Source: Fusobacterium massiliense (GTDB lineage Bacteria > Fusobacteriota > Fusobacteriia > Fusobacteriales > Fusobacteriaceae). From it: DNA of 64,000 nt. Made by a program: the position numbers and the translations under genes. The first letter of the stretch is position 1. Each line of letters begins with the position of its first letter. Where the stretch lies: assembly GCF_900095705.1 (NCBI RefSeq), contig NZ_LT608327.1, positions 620,001 to 684,000 of the forward strand, given 5' to 3'. A model generated the notes under the pieces. It ran no database searches and had not been told where the DNA came from. It was given only the letters and a program-made list of their open reading frames with translations. This document shows positions 44,198-55,199 of the stretch, in pieces.

Positions 44198-44555
44198 TTT
44201 TCTTTTTCTCCTTTCTTTCTAAATGTTCTATCATAAATTGAACAACTTTCCCTGTAACTCCCATTGTTATGACAGTGGATACAATTATTAAAACAACAAA
44301 TTTTATAAAATTTCCTTGTAATAATTGATATGAATCCATTATTTTAACTGTCGGTGGCATAAAAAAAATTGTCATATTAGCTAATAAAAAATTTGCTACA
44401 TTTTCTATCATATTTAATTTTATAATTTTATAGTACAACAATACAAATAACAAAAGCAGACCTATAATTGTCCCAGGTATAGGTAAAGCTAAAGTTTTCG
44501 ATATAATAGTACCTATATAATTTATTATAAAAATTATAATAAATTCTCTTAACAT
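44175..44555 (-). CDS. lrgA: LrgA/CidA-family holin-like protein
   Basis: The 126-residue protein with four transmembrane helices matches LrgA/CidA: LPIPGTIIGLLLLFVLLYY, then MTIFFMPPTVKIMDSY. Start choice: the frame extends 14 codons upstream, but GGAGG lies 6 bp before the ATG at 44555 and family homology begins there. It pairs with lrgB, which it overlaps, and opens the lrgA-lrgB-cutC operon. Confidence 0.9.
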   Translation of the reverse strand: MLREFIIIFIINYIGTIISKTLALPIPGTIIGLLLLFVLLYYKIIKLNMIENVANFLLANMTIFFMPPTVKIMDSYQLLQGNFIKFVVLIIVSTVITMGVTGKVVQFMIEHLERKEKKKNERDINQ

Positions 44556-44576
44556 AATTCCTCCGTATCTAAATAA

Positions 44577-44652
44577 AGTCTCTTTATAATCATACAAGTT
44601 CTACGAGCTCAATAAATACAAGCCCTTAAAACTAATATGAACTTCAGAGACT
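44577..44652 (-). repeat. diverged intergenic hairpin repeat
   Basis: Inverted copy: AGTCTCTTTATAATCATACA ... ATATGAACTTCAGAGACT. The loop keeps CTACGAGCTCAATAAA. Several stem pairs are lost. Confidence 0.75.
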
Positions 44653-44691
44653 AATTTTCATTATTTAATTTTTATGCTTCATATAAAATAA

Positions 44692-44756
44692 AAAAAAGCT
44701 AAGATTTCACACATCAGAGTTAAGAAAAACTCTGTACTGTGTGTTAAATCTTAGCT
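44692..44756 (-). terminator. lysS operon terminator
   Basis: A long hairpin: AGCTAAGATTT / AAATCTTAGCT, interior ACACA/TGTGT, and CAGAGTT/AACTCTG at the apex, followed by T residues on the minus strand. Confidence 0.85.
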
Positions 44757-44769
44757 CATCTAAAATTTA

Positions 44770-47519
<2,750 letters not shown>

Positions 47520-47534
47520 ATAATCTCCTCCTCA

Positions 47535-47930
47535 CTATTTTAAATGTTTTATTGACATTTTTATTGTATTAATCTCATTTTCATTACTATCATACAGTTT
47601 ATAGGAAAAAAACAAGATATTATTTTTTTCATCTATTGAAAAATCTTCTCCAAGCACATAAAAATTATATTTAAAATCATTATCTTCATAAACAAAATCT
47701 TTTTTTTCTCCTAAAAAATTTATACACAAATTATTCTTTTTACTAGTTTTTCTTTCTATATAAATTTCATTGCTTTTAAATTGAATCCTATATTCATTTT
47801 TATCTGAAAACATATTTATAAAAAAACTTTCTATATTTTTTTCTAATTTTCCTATTAATTCACCGCTCAATTTCTCAAAAGTTTTTTCTCCATAACTATC
47901 TTCAAATTTTAAAATAAATCTGTCTTTAAT
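47535..47930 (-). CDS. hypothetical protein, probable ATT start
   Basis: No family recognised. The conventional start is a TTG at 47870 (111 aa) without a good ribosome binding site. The frame stays open upstream to a TAG at 47934-47936, and an excellent GTAGGAGG sits just ahead of CTT ATT AAA, so initiation at the ATT at 47930-47928 (131 aa, IKDRFILKFEDSYGEKTFEK...) fits best. The protein is small, charged and beta-rich (IYIERKTSKK, NDFKYNFYVLGED), and lies 27 bp after rlmH. Confidence 0.6.
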   Translation of the reverse strand: MKDRFILKFEDSYGEKTFEKLSGELIGKLEKNIESFFINMFSDKNEYRIQFKSNEIYIERKTSKKNNLCINFLGEKKDFVYEDNDFKYNFYVLGEDFSIDEKNNILFFSYKLYDSNENEINTIKMSIKHLK

Positions 47931-47957
47931 AAGCTACCTCCTACATACCTCTTTATT

Positions 47958-48425
47958 TTATTTATGATACTTTATATTATTAGAAATAGAAAACCATCTA
48001 TATATTTGTTCCATAAGTATGAGTCTCATTAATTGATGTGGAAATGTAAAGTGTGAAAATTTCAATTTCATATCCACTGAATCTTTTAAATTTTGACTAA
48101 CTCCGTCAGAACCACCAATAATAAAGTTTATAGTACTAATCCCCGTATTTTTTAATTTTTCTATATAGTCTGACATTCCTTTTGAATCAATTTCTTTTCC
48201 TTTTAAGTCCAGTAAAATTGTATAAGTATTTTGTTTGGAGATTTTTTTCAATATCTCCTCACTTTCTTTTTCTATTGATAGTTGAATATTTCCTTCTTTT
48301 GTAAACTCTTTAACTTCAATTATTTGAAGATTGGAAAAGGCTGTCATTCTTTTTTGAAATTCAGCTATTCCATCGTTTATATACTTGTCTTTTATTTTAC
48401 CAACACAAATAATATTTATATTCAA
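47958..48425 (-). CDS. rlmH: 23S rRNA (pseudouridine-1915-N3)-methyltransferase
   Basis: This SPOUT-class enzyme methylates pseudouridine 1915 in helix 69 of 23S rRNA. The 155 residues are of standard length and show the start MNINIICVGKIKDKYI, the trefoil-knot SAM site NFIIGGSDGVS, and the C-terminal MRLILMEQIYRWFSISNNIKYHK type tail with the key Tyr-His pair near the end (written here as separate motifs RLILMEQIYRW and KYHK). It starts 8 bp after the mutL stop. Confidence 0.95.
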   Translation of the reverse strand: MNINIICVGKIKDKYINDGIAEFQKRMTAFSNLQIIEVKEFTKEGNIQLSIEKESEEILKKISKQNTYTILLDLKGKEIDSKGMSDYIEKLKNTGISTINFIIGGSDGVSQNLKDSVDMKLKFSHFTFPHQLMRLILMEQIYRWFSISNNIKYHK

Positions 48426-48433
48426 TTTTTCTC

Positions 48434-50377
48434 CTAAAGTTTTCTTTTAAACATTTTTTCTAAGTCTGTCAAAGACATTTTAACTATTATAGGTCTTCCA
48501 TGTGGGCATGTATATTCTCCAACCTCATGTAACTTTGCCACCATACTATACATCTCTTCCATTTTTAATTTATGATTAGCTTTTATTGCTCCTTTACAAG
48601 ACATTGATACTATTATATTTTCTCTAATATCTACATCTTTATTTTTTGAAAGATTATTCAAAATTTCTTTTATAATATTTTCATAACTATCTCTCAAATC
48701 CATAATAGGAGTAGCTCTAACCAAAATTTCATTTTTATCAAAGTCGTCTATATCAAACCCAAAACTAGAAAAAATTTCTGTGTTTTCTAAAGCTAACTGT
48801 TTTTCTCTGGGATCTAATTCAAATCTTAATGGAACCAATAAACTTTGTTTTGGAATAGATTTATTGTAATATTCCTGTTTTAATTTTTCATACAAAACTC
48901 TTTCGTGTATTATATGCTGATCATAAATTTCAAACATTCCTTTTCTTTCAACAAGTATGAATGTATCAAAAATTTGTCCTATAACTTTAAAATCTATATT
49001 TTTTAATTCTGAAAAGTCATCAAAAACTTTTCCTATCCTAATCTCTTTTTTATTAAAATCATAAACTTTTTTTTCTTCACTAACTTCTAACTTTTCTGTA
49101 TTAAAATTTGTAGGTTCTGTATTTTTTTTATCATCAAAATATTTTTCATTTAAGCTATATTCTTTAAATTTATTATTAATTCCTTCTTCAACCAATATAC
49201 TAGGTTTTATCATTTCTTCTCTATCTATGACAGATAATTGATCTACTTTTTTATAGACATTATTTTCTTTACTTATTTCCTCTTTAAAATCTTCAATATT
49301 CAAAAGATTTAAATTATTTTTCTCTTTTAATTCTTCAACTTTTTGGTTGAAATTATTATGGTATGTCTCTCTTTCTTGTTCTGTATCTTCAACTTCTATA
49401 TGTGGAGATATAAAGTTTTCATCATCGATAAAATATTTATCTATTTCTCCTTTTACTAGATCATAAATAGCAGATTGATTAGCAAATTTTACTATTTTTT
49501 TTGATGGGTGAACATTTACATCAATCTCTGTAGGATCGACTTCTATAAAGACTATGGCTGTGGGATACTTTCCTTTCATTAATTTTGTATGATAAGCATC
49601 AATTATTGCAGTCTCTATTATTTGAGATTTTACAGAACGACCATTTATAAATACAAAAATAGAGTCCTTATTTGATTTATATAAATTTGCATTTCCTAAA
49701 AATCCTAAAGAAAACTTTGATAAATTTTTCAAATGATTTTTTCCAAAAATTTCTAGGATTGTATTTTCTATTCCATTTCCACTAGTTTTTATACTAGTTT
49801 TCCCATCAATATTTAACTCAAATTTAGTATTATAATTAGCTAAAGCCTCTTTTAAAAATATATCTTTTATATGCACATATTCTGTGCTTTCTTTTCTTAA
49901 AAATTTTTTTCTTGCAGGTGTATTATAAAACAAATCTTTTATTTCTATTTGAGTTCCAATATTTTTTTGTACATCTTTAAGATTTGTTACTTTTCCACCA
50001 AGAACATTCATTTGGACTCCATTTTCCATTTCTTTTGTTCTTGAAGATATTATCATTTTTGAAACAGCACTTATAGAAGATAAGGCTTCTCCTCTAAATC
50101 CATAAGTTTTTATATTAAATAAATCATCTTTTGTAAAAATTTTACTAGTTGCATGTCTTTCTATTGAAAGAAGTAAATCTTCTTTTTGCATACCATGTCC
50201 ACTATCACTAAGAGATAAATCTAAACCACCATTCCAAACCTCAAGTTTTATATCTTTTGCCCCTGCATCTAGTGAATTTTCTAATAGTTCCTTAATCATA
50301 CTAGTAGGATTTTCTACAACTTCTCCGGCTGCTATTGCATTAGAAACACTTTCATCTAAAATTCTAATACGTCCCAT
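48434..50377 (-). CDS. mutL: DNA mismatch repair protein MutL
   Basis: MutL links mismatch recognition by MutS to strand removal. The 647 residues have the GHKL ATPase (SLDAGAKDI, LSDSGHGM, and YGFRGEALSS in the first 110), a long acidic linker (about 335-440) and a dimerisation domain with the metal-dependent endonuclease motif DQHIIHERVLYE, plus SMSCKGAIKA and CPHGRPI. It is therefore a nicking-type MutL, as expected in an organism without MutH. Confidence 0.96.
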   Translation of the reverse strand: MGRIRILDESVSNAIAAGEVVENPTSMIKELLENSLDAGAKDIKLEVWNGGLDLSLSDSGHGMQKEDLLLSIERHATSKIFTKDDLFNIKTYGFRGEALSSISAVSKMIISSRTKEMENGVQMNVLGGKVTNLKDVQKNIGTQIEIKDLFYNTPARKKFLRKESTEYVHIKDIFLKEALANYNTKFELNIDGKTSIKTSGNGIENTILEIFGKNHLKNLSKFSLGFLGNANLYKSNKDSIFVFINGRSVKSQIIETAIIDAYHTKLMKGKYPTAIVFIEVDPTEIDVNVHPSKKIVKFANQSAIYDLVKGEIDKYFIDDENFISPHIEVEDTEQERETYHNNFNQKVEELKEKNNLNLLNIEDFKEEISKENNVYKKVDQLSVIDREEMIKPSILVEEGINNKFKEYSLNEKYFDDKKNTEPTNFNTEKLEVSEEKKVYDFNKKEIRIGKVFDDFSELKNIDFKVIGQIFDTFILVERKGMFEIYDQHIIHERVLYEKLKQEYYNKSIPKQSLLVPLRFELDPREKQLALENTEIFSSFGFDIDDFDKNEILVRATPIMDLRDSYENIIKEILNNLSKNKDVDIRENIIVSMSCKGAIKANHKLKMEEMYSMVAKLHEVGEYTCPHGRPIIVKMSLTDLEKMFKRKL

Positions 50378-50397
50378 ATTTACCTCCAGTATTCACT

Positions 50398-50832
50398 TTA
50401 TAACATTTGAATATTATCTATACCTGTTCTTTCTTTTATTGTCATTATTAAAGCTTGTAGTAAATTATCTGAAATATTTTTATCACTAAGCTCAAGAAAA
50501 ATAATATTATCCCCATAATAAATATTTATCAAATCCAAACTTGAAGAATATTTTTTCACGATATCTGTTATTAAATTTTTTAGCATATTTTCATCTGTAT
50601 CAGTTTTCATTTCCAGTTCATAAGCTTGAGGTTGACTTGAATCATTTTCCACAAAATACCCACTTATTTTTTGTAAATTTTCCTCTTCCTTTTCTATTTT
50701 CCTAACTTTTACTTCTGAAATCTTTTCCTTTGATGGCAAAACAAGATTTCCCAACCCCAGTAATACAGTTAGTGCCAATAAAATCAATGTACTATTTTTT
50801 TTATTAACTTTTATTTTTCCCAAAGTAATCAC
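50398..50832 (-). CDS. membrane-anchored protein, possible GerMN domain
   Basis: The 144 residues have one N-terminal transmembrane segment (about 13-32, STLILLALTVLLGLGNLVL) and a periplasmic part whose last 70 residues (MLKNLITDIVKKYSSS, then LLQALIMTIKERTGIDNIQM) weakly resemble a GerMN domain. It overlaps the amidase gene by 4 bp (ATGA), so the two are translationally coupled, and a role alongside cell-wall cleavage is plausible. The domain call is tentative. Confidence 0.65.
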   Translation of the reverse strand: MITLGKIKVNKKNSTLILLALTVLLGLGNLVLPSKEKISEVKVRKIEKEEENLQKISGYFVENDSSQPQAYELEMKTDTDENMLKNLITDIVKKYSSSLDLINIYYGDNIIFLELSDKNISDNLLQALIMTIKERTGIDNIQML

Positions 50833-51857
50833 CTCGTTAAATATTCTCTTATTGAACTAGCTATTTCATCTGCTATTATTTCTTGATAATTAGAGTCTGT
50901 TAAAATAGATGAATCATATTGATTACTCACAAAACCTAATTCTATTAATACCCCAGTTCCATTAAATCCTCTTAAAACAGCAAAATTTGCACCATGAACT
51001 CCACCATTTTTTAAATTTACTCCAGTTGCAATACTAGAAGCTATTTTTTTTGCTAATCTTATAGAATTTTCTTGATTTTTCTTATAAGCTAACTCACCTG
51101 AAATTTGAACTATTTTATCACTACTTTCTCCGTATTTTTCACCTATACTATTTTCAAAATTAGCAATTCTTTCAGCATATGGAGATGATTTTTTTGAAAA
51201 ATAGAAGACTTCTACTCCATTAGCACTAGTATTTTCTGAAGCATTTGCATGAATACTTACAAATAAGGCTGCTTTATTTTTATTTCCTATTTTTGGTCTT
51301 TCACTAAGAACAACAAAAAAATCAGAATCTCTTGTCATAATTACATTAAAATCCTTAGCAAGTCTATCTCTAAGATTTTTACCAACAGAAAGAACAATAT
51401 CTTTTTCTCTTATATTTCCTCTCATTGCTCCTGGATCTTTTCCACCATGTCCCGGATCTAAAATTATTAAATGCTTATTTTTTAATGCTTTTTGCAAGGC
51501 TAGTTCTATTTTTTTATTATTAGAATCCATAGTATAAGCAACTTTAGTAGCTAATTGTAGAGTAATAGATACCGAATTCTTATCTTTTTCAATCATTACT
51601 TCTTCAAACAAATTAGAATTTTTCATATCTTCTTTTAATGATTCTGTAAATAATTTAAAAGACTTGTCATCTATATTTTGAATTTCAACATATATTAGTC
51701 TTGAATCTTCATCTGCACTAACTAAAGTTTCATTATCGTTTGATGCAAAATTTATTGAAAAAAGTCCATCTGTAAATTTTACATCTTTTAATTTAGCTGA
51801 GTAAGAAAATAAAGAAGTCATCAAAAATGTCGCTATAATTATTATTTTTCTTATCAT
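50829..51857 (-). CDS. N-acetylmuramoyl-L-alanine amidase (Amidase_3, AmiC-like)
   Basis: This zinc amidase removes the stem peptide from peptidoglycan, typically at division. The 342 residues have a signal peptide (1-20), an AMIN-like N-terminal domain (about 22-125) and a catalytic domain with zinc ligands in LDPGHGGKDPG (His), NIREKDIVL (Glu) and VSIHANAS (His), and the catalytic Glu in LIELGFVSN. First gene of a seven-gene operon through to lysS. Confidence 0.93.
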   Translation of the reverse strand: MIRKIIIIATFLMTSLFSYSAKLKDVKFTDGLFSINFASNDNETLVSADEDSRLIYVEIQNIDDKSFKLFTESLKEDMKNSNLFEEVMIEKDKNSVSITLQLATKVAYTMDSNNKKIELALQKALKNKHLIILDPGHGGKDPGAMRGNIREKDIVLSVGKNLRDRLAKDFNVIMTRDSDFFVVLSERPKIGNKNKAALFVSIHANASENTSANGVEVFYFSKKSSPYAERIANFENSIGEKYGESSDKIVQISGELAYKKNQENSIRLAKKIASSIATGVNLKNGGVHGANFAVLRGFNGTGVLIELGFVSNQYDSSILTDSNYQEIIADEIASSIREYLTR

Positions 51858-51892
51858 ATTTTTCCTTTATAATTCATTATAAATTTTTATAC

Positions 51893-52245
51893 TTAAATTT
51901 TAATTTATCAACCTTATTATAGCCCCTGATAGCCGTATGAGTTCTACGAGCTCAATAAACACAGGCTCTTCGAACTAATACGGACATCGGGGCTATCTTT
52001 TGGATAATTTAAAAATAAGTGAGTTATTTTTCCAGATTTTAGATTAAAAATCAAATAGAGTGAGCCGAACAAATCTTGGCGTGTCTGAGCTAACTTGTTA
52101 GCAAGTTAGCGATCTTAGAAGCTTTTAATGAACTTGTTCATTTAGAGCTTCTTACTGATGCCAAATTTGTAGCGAACTCTTGATTTTTAATCGTTAAAAA
52201 ATCTGGTTATAACGAACTATTTTTAAATCAACAAATTAAAATTTA
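51893..52245 (-). repeat. long two-hairpin palindromic repeat, copy B (inverted)
   Basis: The same element as 1491-1808 and 54003-54311 but inverted and longer (353 bp). An extra 50 bp at the apex of the long palindrome forms a hairpin of its own (GAAGCTTTTAATGAAC / GTTCATTTAGAGCTTC). Confidence 0.85.
51921..51994 (-). repeat. intergenic hairpin repeat, GCCCC-stem variant (in copy B)
   Basis: AGCCCCTGATAGCCGTATGA ... AATACGGACATCGGGGCT, inverted. Confidence 0.85.
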
Positions 52246-52269
52246 TGCTTTCCCAATATAATTAAAATA

Positions 52270-52300
52270 AATAAAAACGACAAAAATGCCGTTTTTATTT
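52270..52300 (-). terminator. yajC terminator
   Basis: ATAAAAACG / CGTTTTTAT with a 10-nt loop, ending 4 bp before the yajC stop codon region. Confidence 0.75.
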
Positions 52301-52303
52301 TCA

Positions 52304-52579
52304 TTAGTTGTTTAATACAGTTGCGATAGCTGACTTTCTGAATGTCATTTTAACACCCTTATCAACTCTTACTTCAACATACTCTTCCCCAACAAATGCA
52401 ATAGTTCCTTTTATTCCTCCTATAGTAACAATTTCTGTACCTTCTTTTAAAGAATTAAAAAGTTCTTGTTGTTGTTTTTGTTTTTTCTTATTAGGTCTAA
52501 GTATTAAAAAATAAAATATTGCTACCCAAACAACTACTATTATTCCTGTACTTCCATATTTAGCAAATAATTCTTGCAT
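52304..52579 (-). CDS. yajC: preprotein translocase accessory subunit YajC
   Basis: YajC is the small inner-membrane partner of SecDF. The 91 residues have one transmembrane helix (about 11-28, GIIVVVWVAIFYFLIL) followed at once by RPNKKKQKQQQELFNSLKEG and the conserved EIVTIGGIKGTI core. Monocistronic, with a terminator directly after it. secD/secF are not in the window. Confidence 0.94.
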   Translation of the reverse strand: MQELFAKYGSTGIIVVVWVAIFYFLILRPNKKKQKQQQELFNSLKEGTEIVTIGGIKGTIAFVGEEYVEVRVDKGVKMTFRKSAIATVLNN

Positions 52580-52686
52580 ATTTCCTCCTTAACTACTACG
52601 TAAGATATATTTTTTAGTATAACATGAATAAAGTTCTATTGCAAATTATAAATTTTAACTTATTTTTATATTTTTCATACTAATTA

Positions 52687-53481
52687 CTACTTTAAGTACA
52701 CCTTTCCTTCTGCTATTATTTCAACTGGTCCATCTATATAAATTTCATCATTTTCAATACTATACTCTAACCACCCATTAGGTTGATTAATTCTAGCTCG
52801 ATCCATTTTTTTATATTTTTTTAAATAATAACCAACTGCAGTTGTCCCAGAAGCACAACTATTTTCATATACTCCGCTCTCTACTTCTTTCACATATACA
52901 TAAGGTTTCATAAATAATTTTTTATCATTAAAAAACATTATACCAAAAGCTGAATAATCTTGATCAGTTAAATACTCTTTAACTAGATCTATAATTTTTT
53001 TAAAATCTATTTCTCTACTATCTTCTATATTAAAAATAAAATGACTTATTCCAGAAAATCTAACAAGTCCTAATTTATAGCCCTCTAAATTAATTTCTTC
53101 AATACTTTTAAATTTAGGCATCTTTATCCTAGCTAAAAACTTATTTTTAGTTTCTCCTTCTCTTACATCTATATCTATTTTTTTTGTTTCACCAGAACAA
53201 GTTATACTATAATTTTTCTTTTTAGAAAAATCTTTATCTCTAAAAGCCAGAAGACTTGCAAAAGCTCTACTTGCATTTCCACAAAATTCTCCCCCCATCA
53301 TTTGAAGATGATTATCCTTTATAAATCCTACTTGTTCAGCATAAAGATTTGTTTCTTTCATGATTTCTTCTGATATTTTTGGAATGTTTTTGTCCAAAAT
53401 ATCAAAATTATCAATAAGTATTGTAACATTTCCAGCAGGATTAATCTTAATAAAATCTAAAACTTGCACTTTTTTTTCCAT
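52687..53481 (-). CDS. DapF-fold amino-acid epimerase/racemase, divergent
   Basis: The 264-residue protein has the two-domain fold of PLP-independent epimerases, with one Cys in each half positioned for two-base catalysis: Cys in GGEFCGNASRAFASL and in ENSCASGTTAVGYY. The DapF signatures are altered: the N-terminal GLGNDF loop reads INPAGNVTIL, and the Cys motifs differ from the MCGNGARC and ACGTG of true diaminopimelate epimerases. Fusobacterium peptidoglycan uses lanthionine in place of diaminopimelate in several species, and from memory a cofactor-independent histidine racemase of this family is known from F. nucleatum, so a substrate other than DAP is likely. Confidence 0.82.
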   Translation of the reverse strand: MEKKVQVLDFIKINPAGNVTILIDNFDILDKNIPKISEEIMKETNLYAEQVGFIKDNHLQMMGGEFCGNASRAFASLLAFRDKDFSKKKNYSITCSGETKKIDIDVREGETKNKFLARIKMPKFKSIEEINLEGYKLGLVRFSGISHFIFNIEDSREIDFKKIIDLVKEYLTDQDYSAFGIMFFNDKKLFMKPYVYVKEVESGVYENSCASGTTAVGYYLKKYKKMDRARINQPNGWLEYSIENDEIYIDGPVEIIAEGKVYLK

Positions 53482-53580
53482 AAAAATTTCCTCCTTAAAA
53501 TTGTTTTTTATTATTTAATTAGTATAACATTTTTTATTTTTATTAACAAAAAAAATCTTATTTTTATGTAACATTTGTTA

Positions 53581-53609
53581 CTGACATTTTTTTAATAATA
53601 ATTTATAAT
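53581..53609 (+). promoter_or_regulatory. promoter of the zinc-ribbon protein gene
   Basis: CTGACA (53581-53586), 17-bp spacer, TATAAT (53604-53609); GGAGG at 53633-53637. Confidence 0.7.
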
Positions 53610-53644
53610 ATTAATAAATTTTAAATTAATTTGGAGGTAAAACT

Positions 53645-53887
53645 ATGCACGATGGTTGTTCTGGAAAATTTGACGATGGAATGCAAATTCTAGCAAAATT
53701 AAAAATGATGGGATTTAGTGATCAAAACATGCCTTTCCCTTTAACTTTTGCTTGTAAAGAATGTGGAAAAGAAATAACAATGACTACTTTTGCATTTGAA
53801 TGTCCACATTGTGGTATGATACATGCTGTTACTCCTTGTCATGCTTTTGATGCTGAAAATGTTTTAACAGCCGGAAAAAATAAGTAA
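53645..53887 (+). CDS. hypothetical zinc-ribbon protein
   Basis: No named family is recognised. The 80 residues begin MHDGCSGKFDDGMQILAKLK and carry a clear treble of metal-type pairs: CKECG (about 39-43) and CPHCG (about 57-61), with further His/Cys (MIHAVTPCHAF) behind them. It is likely a small cytoplasmic zinc- or iron-binding protein. It has its own promoter and a strong GGAGG and stands alone, followed by repeats, so it is probably well expressed. Confidence 0.7.
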   Translation: MHDGCSGKFDDGMQILAKLKMMGFSDQNMPFPLTFACKECGKEITMTTFAFECPHCGMIHAVTPCHAFDAENVLTAGKNK

Positions 53888-53932
53888 TATTTATAATCTA
53901 TAAAGAAGATACAAACTAAAAAATCAAAAATT

Positions 53933-53996
53933 AGTCCCTGATACCCATATTAGTTAAACAATTTTTATTGAGCAACTATATGACCATCAAGGGACT
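53933..53996 (+). repeat. short intergenic hairpin repeat, GTCCC-stem variant
   Basis: The clamp AGTCCCTGAT / ATCAAGGGACT differs from the consensus on both arms in a matching way; the loop is shortened (64 bp in all). Confidence 0.75.
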
Positions 53997-54002
53997 TTAT
54001 TT

Positions 54003-54311
54003 ATTTACAAAATTTTAATTTGTTGATTTAAAAATAGTTCGTTATAACCAGATTTCTTAACGATTAAAAATCAAGAGTTCGCTACAAATTTGGCAAAACT
54101 CGCTAACAAGTTAGCTCAGACACGCCAAGATTTGTTCGGCTCACTCTATTTGATTTTTAATCTAAAATCTGGAAAAATAACTCACTTATTTTTAAATTAT
54201 CCAAAAGATAGCCCCGATGTCCGTATTAGTTCGAAGAGCCTGTGTTTATTGAGCTCGTAGAACTCATACGGCTATCAGGGGCTATAATAAGGTTGATAAA
54301 TTAAAATTTAA
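54003..54311 (+). repeat. long two-hairpin palindromic repeat, copy C
   Basis: 309 bp, the same orientation as copy A and nearly identical to it, but lacking about 8 bp (TTGCTAAC) at the apex of the long palindrome. Confidence 0.87.
54210..54283 (+). repeat. intergenic hairpin repeat, GCCCC-stem variant (in copy C)
   Basis: Identical in layout to 1706-1779: AGCCCCGATGTCCGTATTAG ... CGGCTATCAGGGGCT. Confidence 0.87.
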
Positions 54312-54345
54312 GTAGTGAAGCTATTTATTTGAAAAACTATAATTT

Positions 54346-54374
54346 TTGATAAAATATAGAAAAAATGTTATAAT
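54346..54374 (+). promoter_or_regulatory. promoter of the pssA operon
   Basis: TTGATA (54346-54351), 17-bp spacer, TATAAT (54369-54374), about 40 bp before the pssA ATG. Confidence 0.75.
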
Positions 54375-54414
54375 AAAAAAGTTCTAAATAAAAATAAAAG
54401 AGAGGTACATAATT

Positions 54415-55194
54415 ATGGTAAAGAAAAAATATATAGCTCCTAATTTAATAACAGCCGGTAATATGTTTTTAGGTTATCTAAGTATAACTGAATCAATAAA
54501 AGGAAATTTTAATACAGCAATTTTATTTATATTACTTGCAATGGTCTGTGATGGTTTAGATGGTAAAACAGCAAGAACACTAGATGCTTTTAGTGAATTT
54601 GGAAAAGAATTTGATTCATTTAGCGATGCTATTTCATTCGGATTAGCTCCATCTATGTTAATATATTCAATTTTATCATCGAAAGTTCCCTCAAGTCCAT
54701 TTATAGTCCCAGTTTCATTTTTGTATGCTTTATGTGGTGTTATGAGACTTGTTAAATTTAATATAATTAATATTGCATCAAGTGAAAAAGGTGACTTTAG
54801 TGGTATGCCAATTCCTAATGCAGCAGCTATGGTTGTTTCATATGTTATGATTTGTAATGTAGTTTATGAAAAATTTTTAATAAATTTATTTGATATTAAA
54901 GTTTTCATAGGTATTTCAGTTATATCTGCAAGTTTAATGGTAAGTACTATACCTTTTAAAACTCCAGATAAAACTTTTTCATTTATTCCTAAAAAAGTTG
55001 CTTTAGGACTTATTTTAGCTCTTTTAATCACTATGTACTGGACTTTAGATTACAGTGTATTTATAATTTCATATTTATATGTTTTATTAAATATAATTTC
55101 ATACTTTAATAAAAGATTTTTAAGCAACGAAAATGATACTTCTGTTGATGAATTTATAGAAATTGAAATTGATGATGAAGAAAAAGGAGAGTAA
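54415..55194 (+). CDS. pssA: CDP-diacylglycerol-serine O-phosphatidyltransferase
   Basis: This membrane enzyme makes phosphatidylserine, the precursor of phosphatidylethanolamine. The 259 residues have about eight transmembrane segments and the CDP-alcohol phosphotransferase motif spread over DGLDGKTAR ... FGKEFDSFSD (pattern DGxxDGxxAR-8x-GxxxDxxxD). The N-terminus KKYIAPNLITAGNMFLGY is typical of the membrane-bound Bacillus-type PssA. It heads an operon with a glycosyltransferase (5-bp gap) and trkH. Confidence 0.93.
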   Translation: MVKKKYIAPNLITAGNMFLGYLSITESIKGNFNTAILFILLAMVCDGLDGKTARTLDAFSEFGKEFDSFSDAISFGLAPSMLIYSILSSKVPSSPFIVPVSFLYALCGVMRLVKFNIINIASSEKGDFSGMPIPNAAAMVVSYVMICNVVYEKFLINLFDIKVFIGISVISASLMVSTIPFKTPDKTFSFIPKKVALGLILALLITMYWTLDYSVFIISYLYVLLNIISYFNKRFLSNENDTSVDEFIEIEIDDEEKGE

Positions 55195-55199
55195 TATTT

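Larger units (their letters stand above)
51858..52303. other. intergenic region between yajC and the amidase operon
   Basis: This 446-bp gap is filled almost entirely by palindromic copy B (51893-52245) and the yajC terminator. No coding frame is seen. Confidence 0.75.
53888..54414. other. intergenic region ahead of pssA
   Basis: This 527-bp gap contains a short hairpin repeat (53933-53996), palindromic copy C (54003-54311) and the pssA promoter. No gene seen. Confidence 0.75.
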
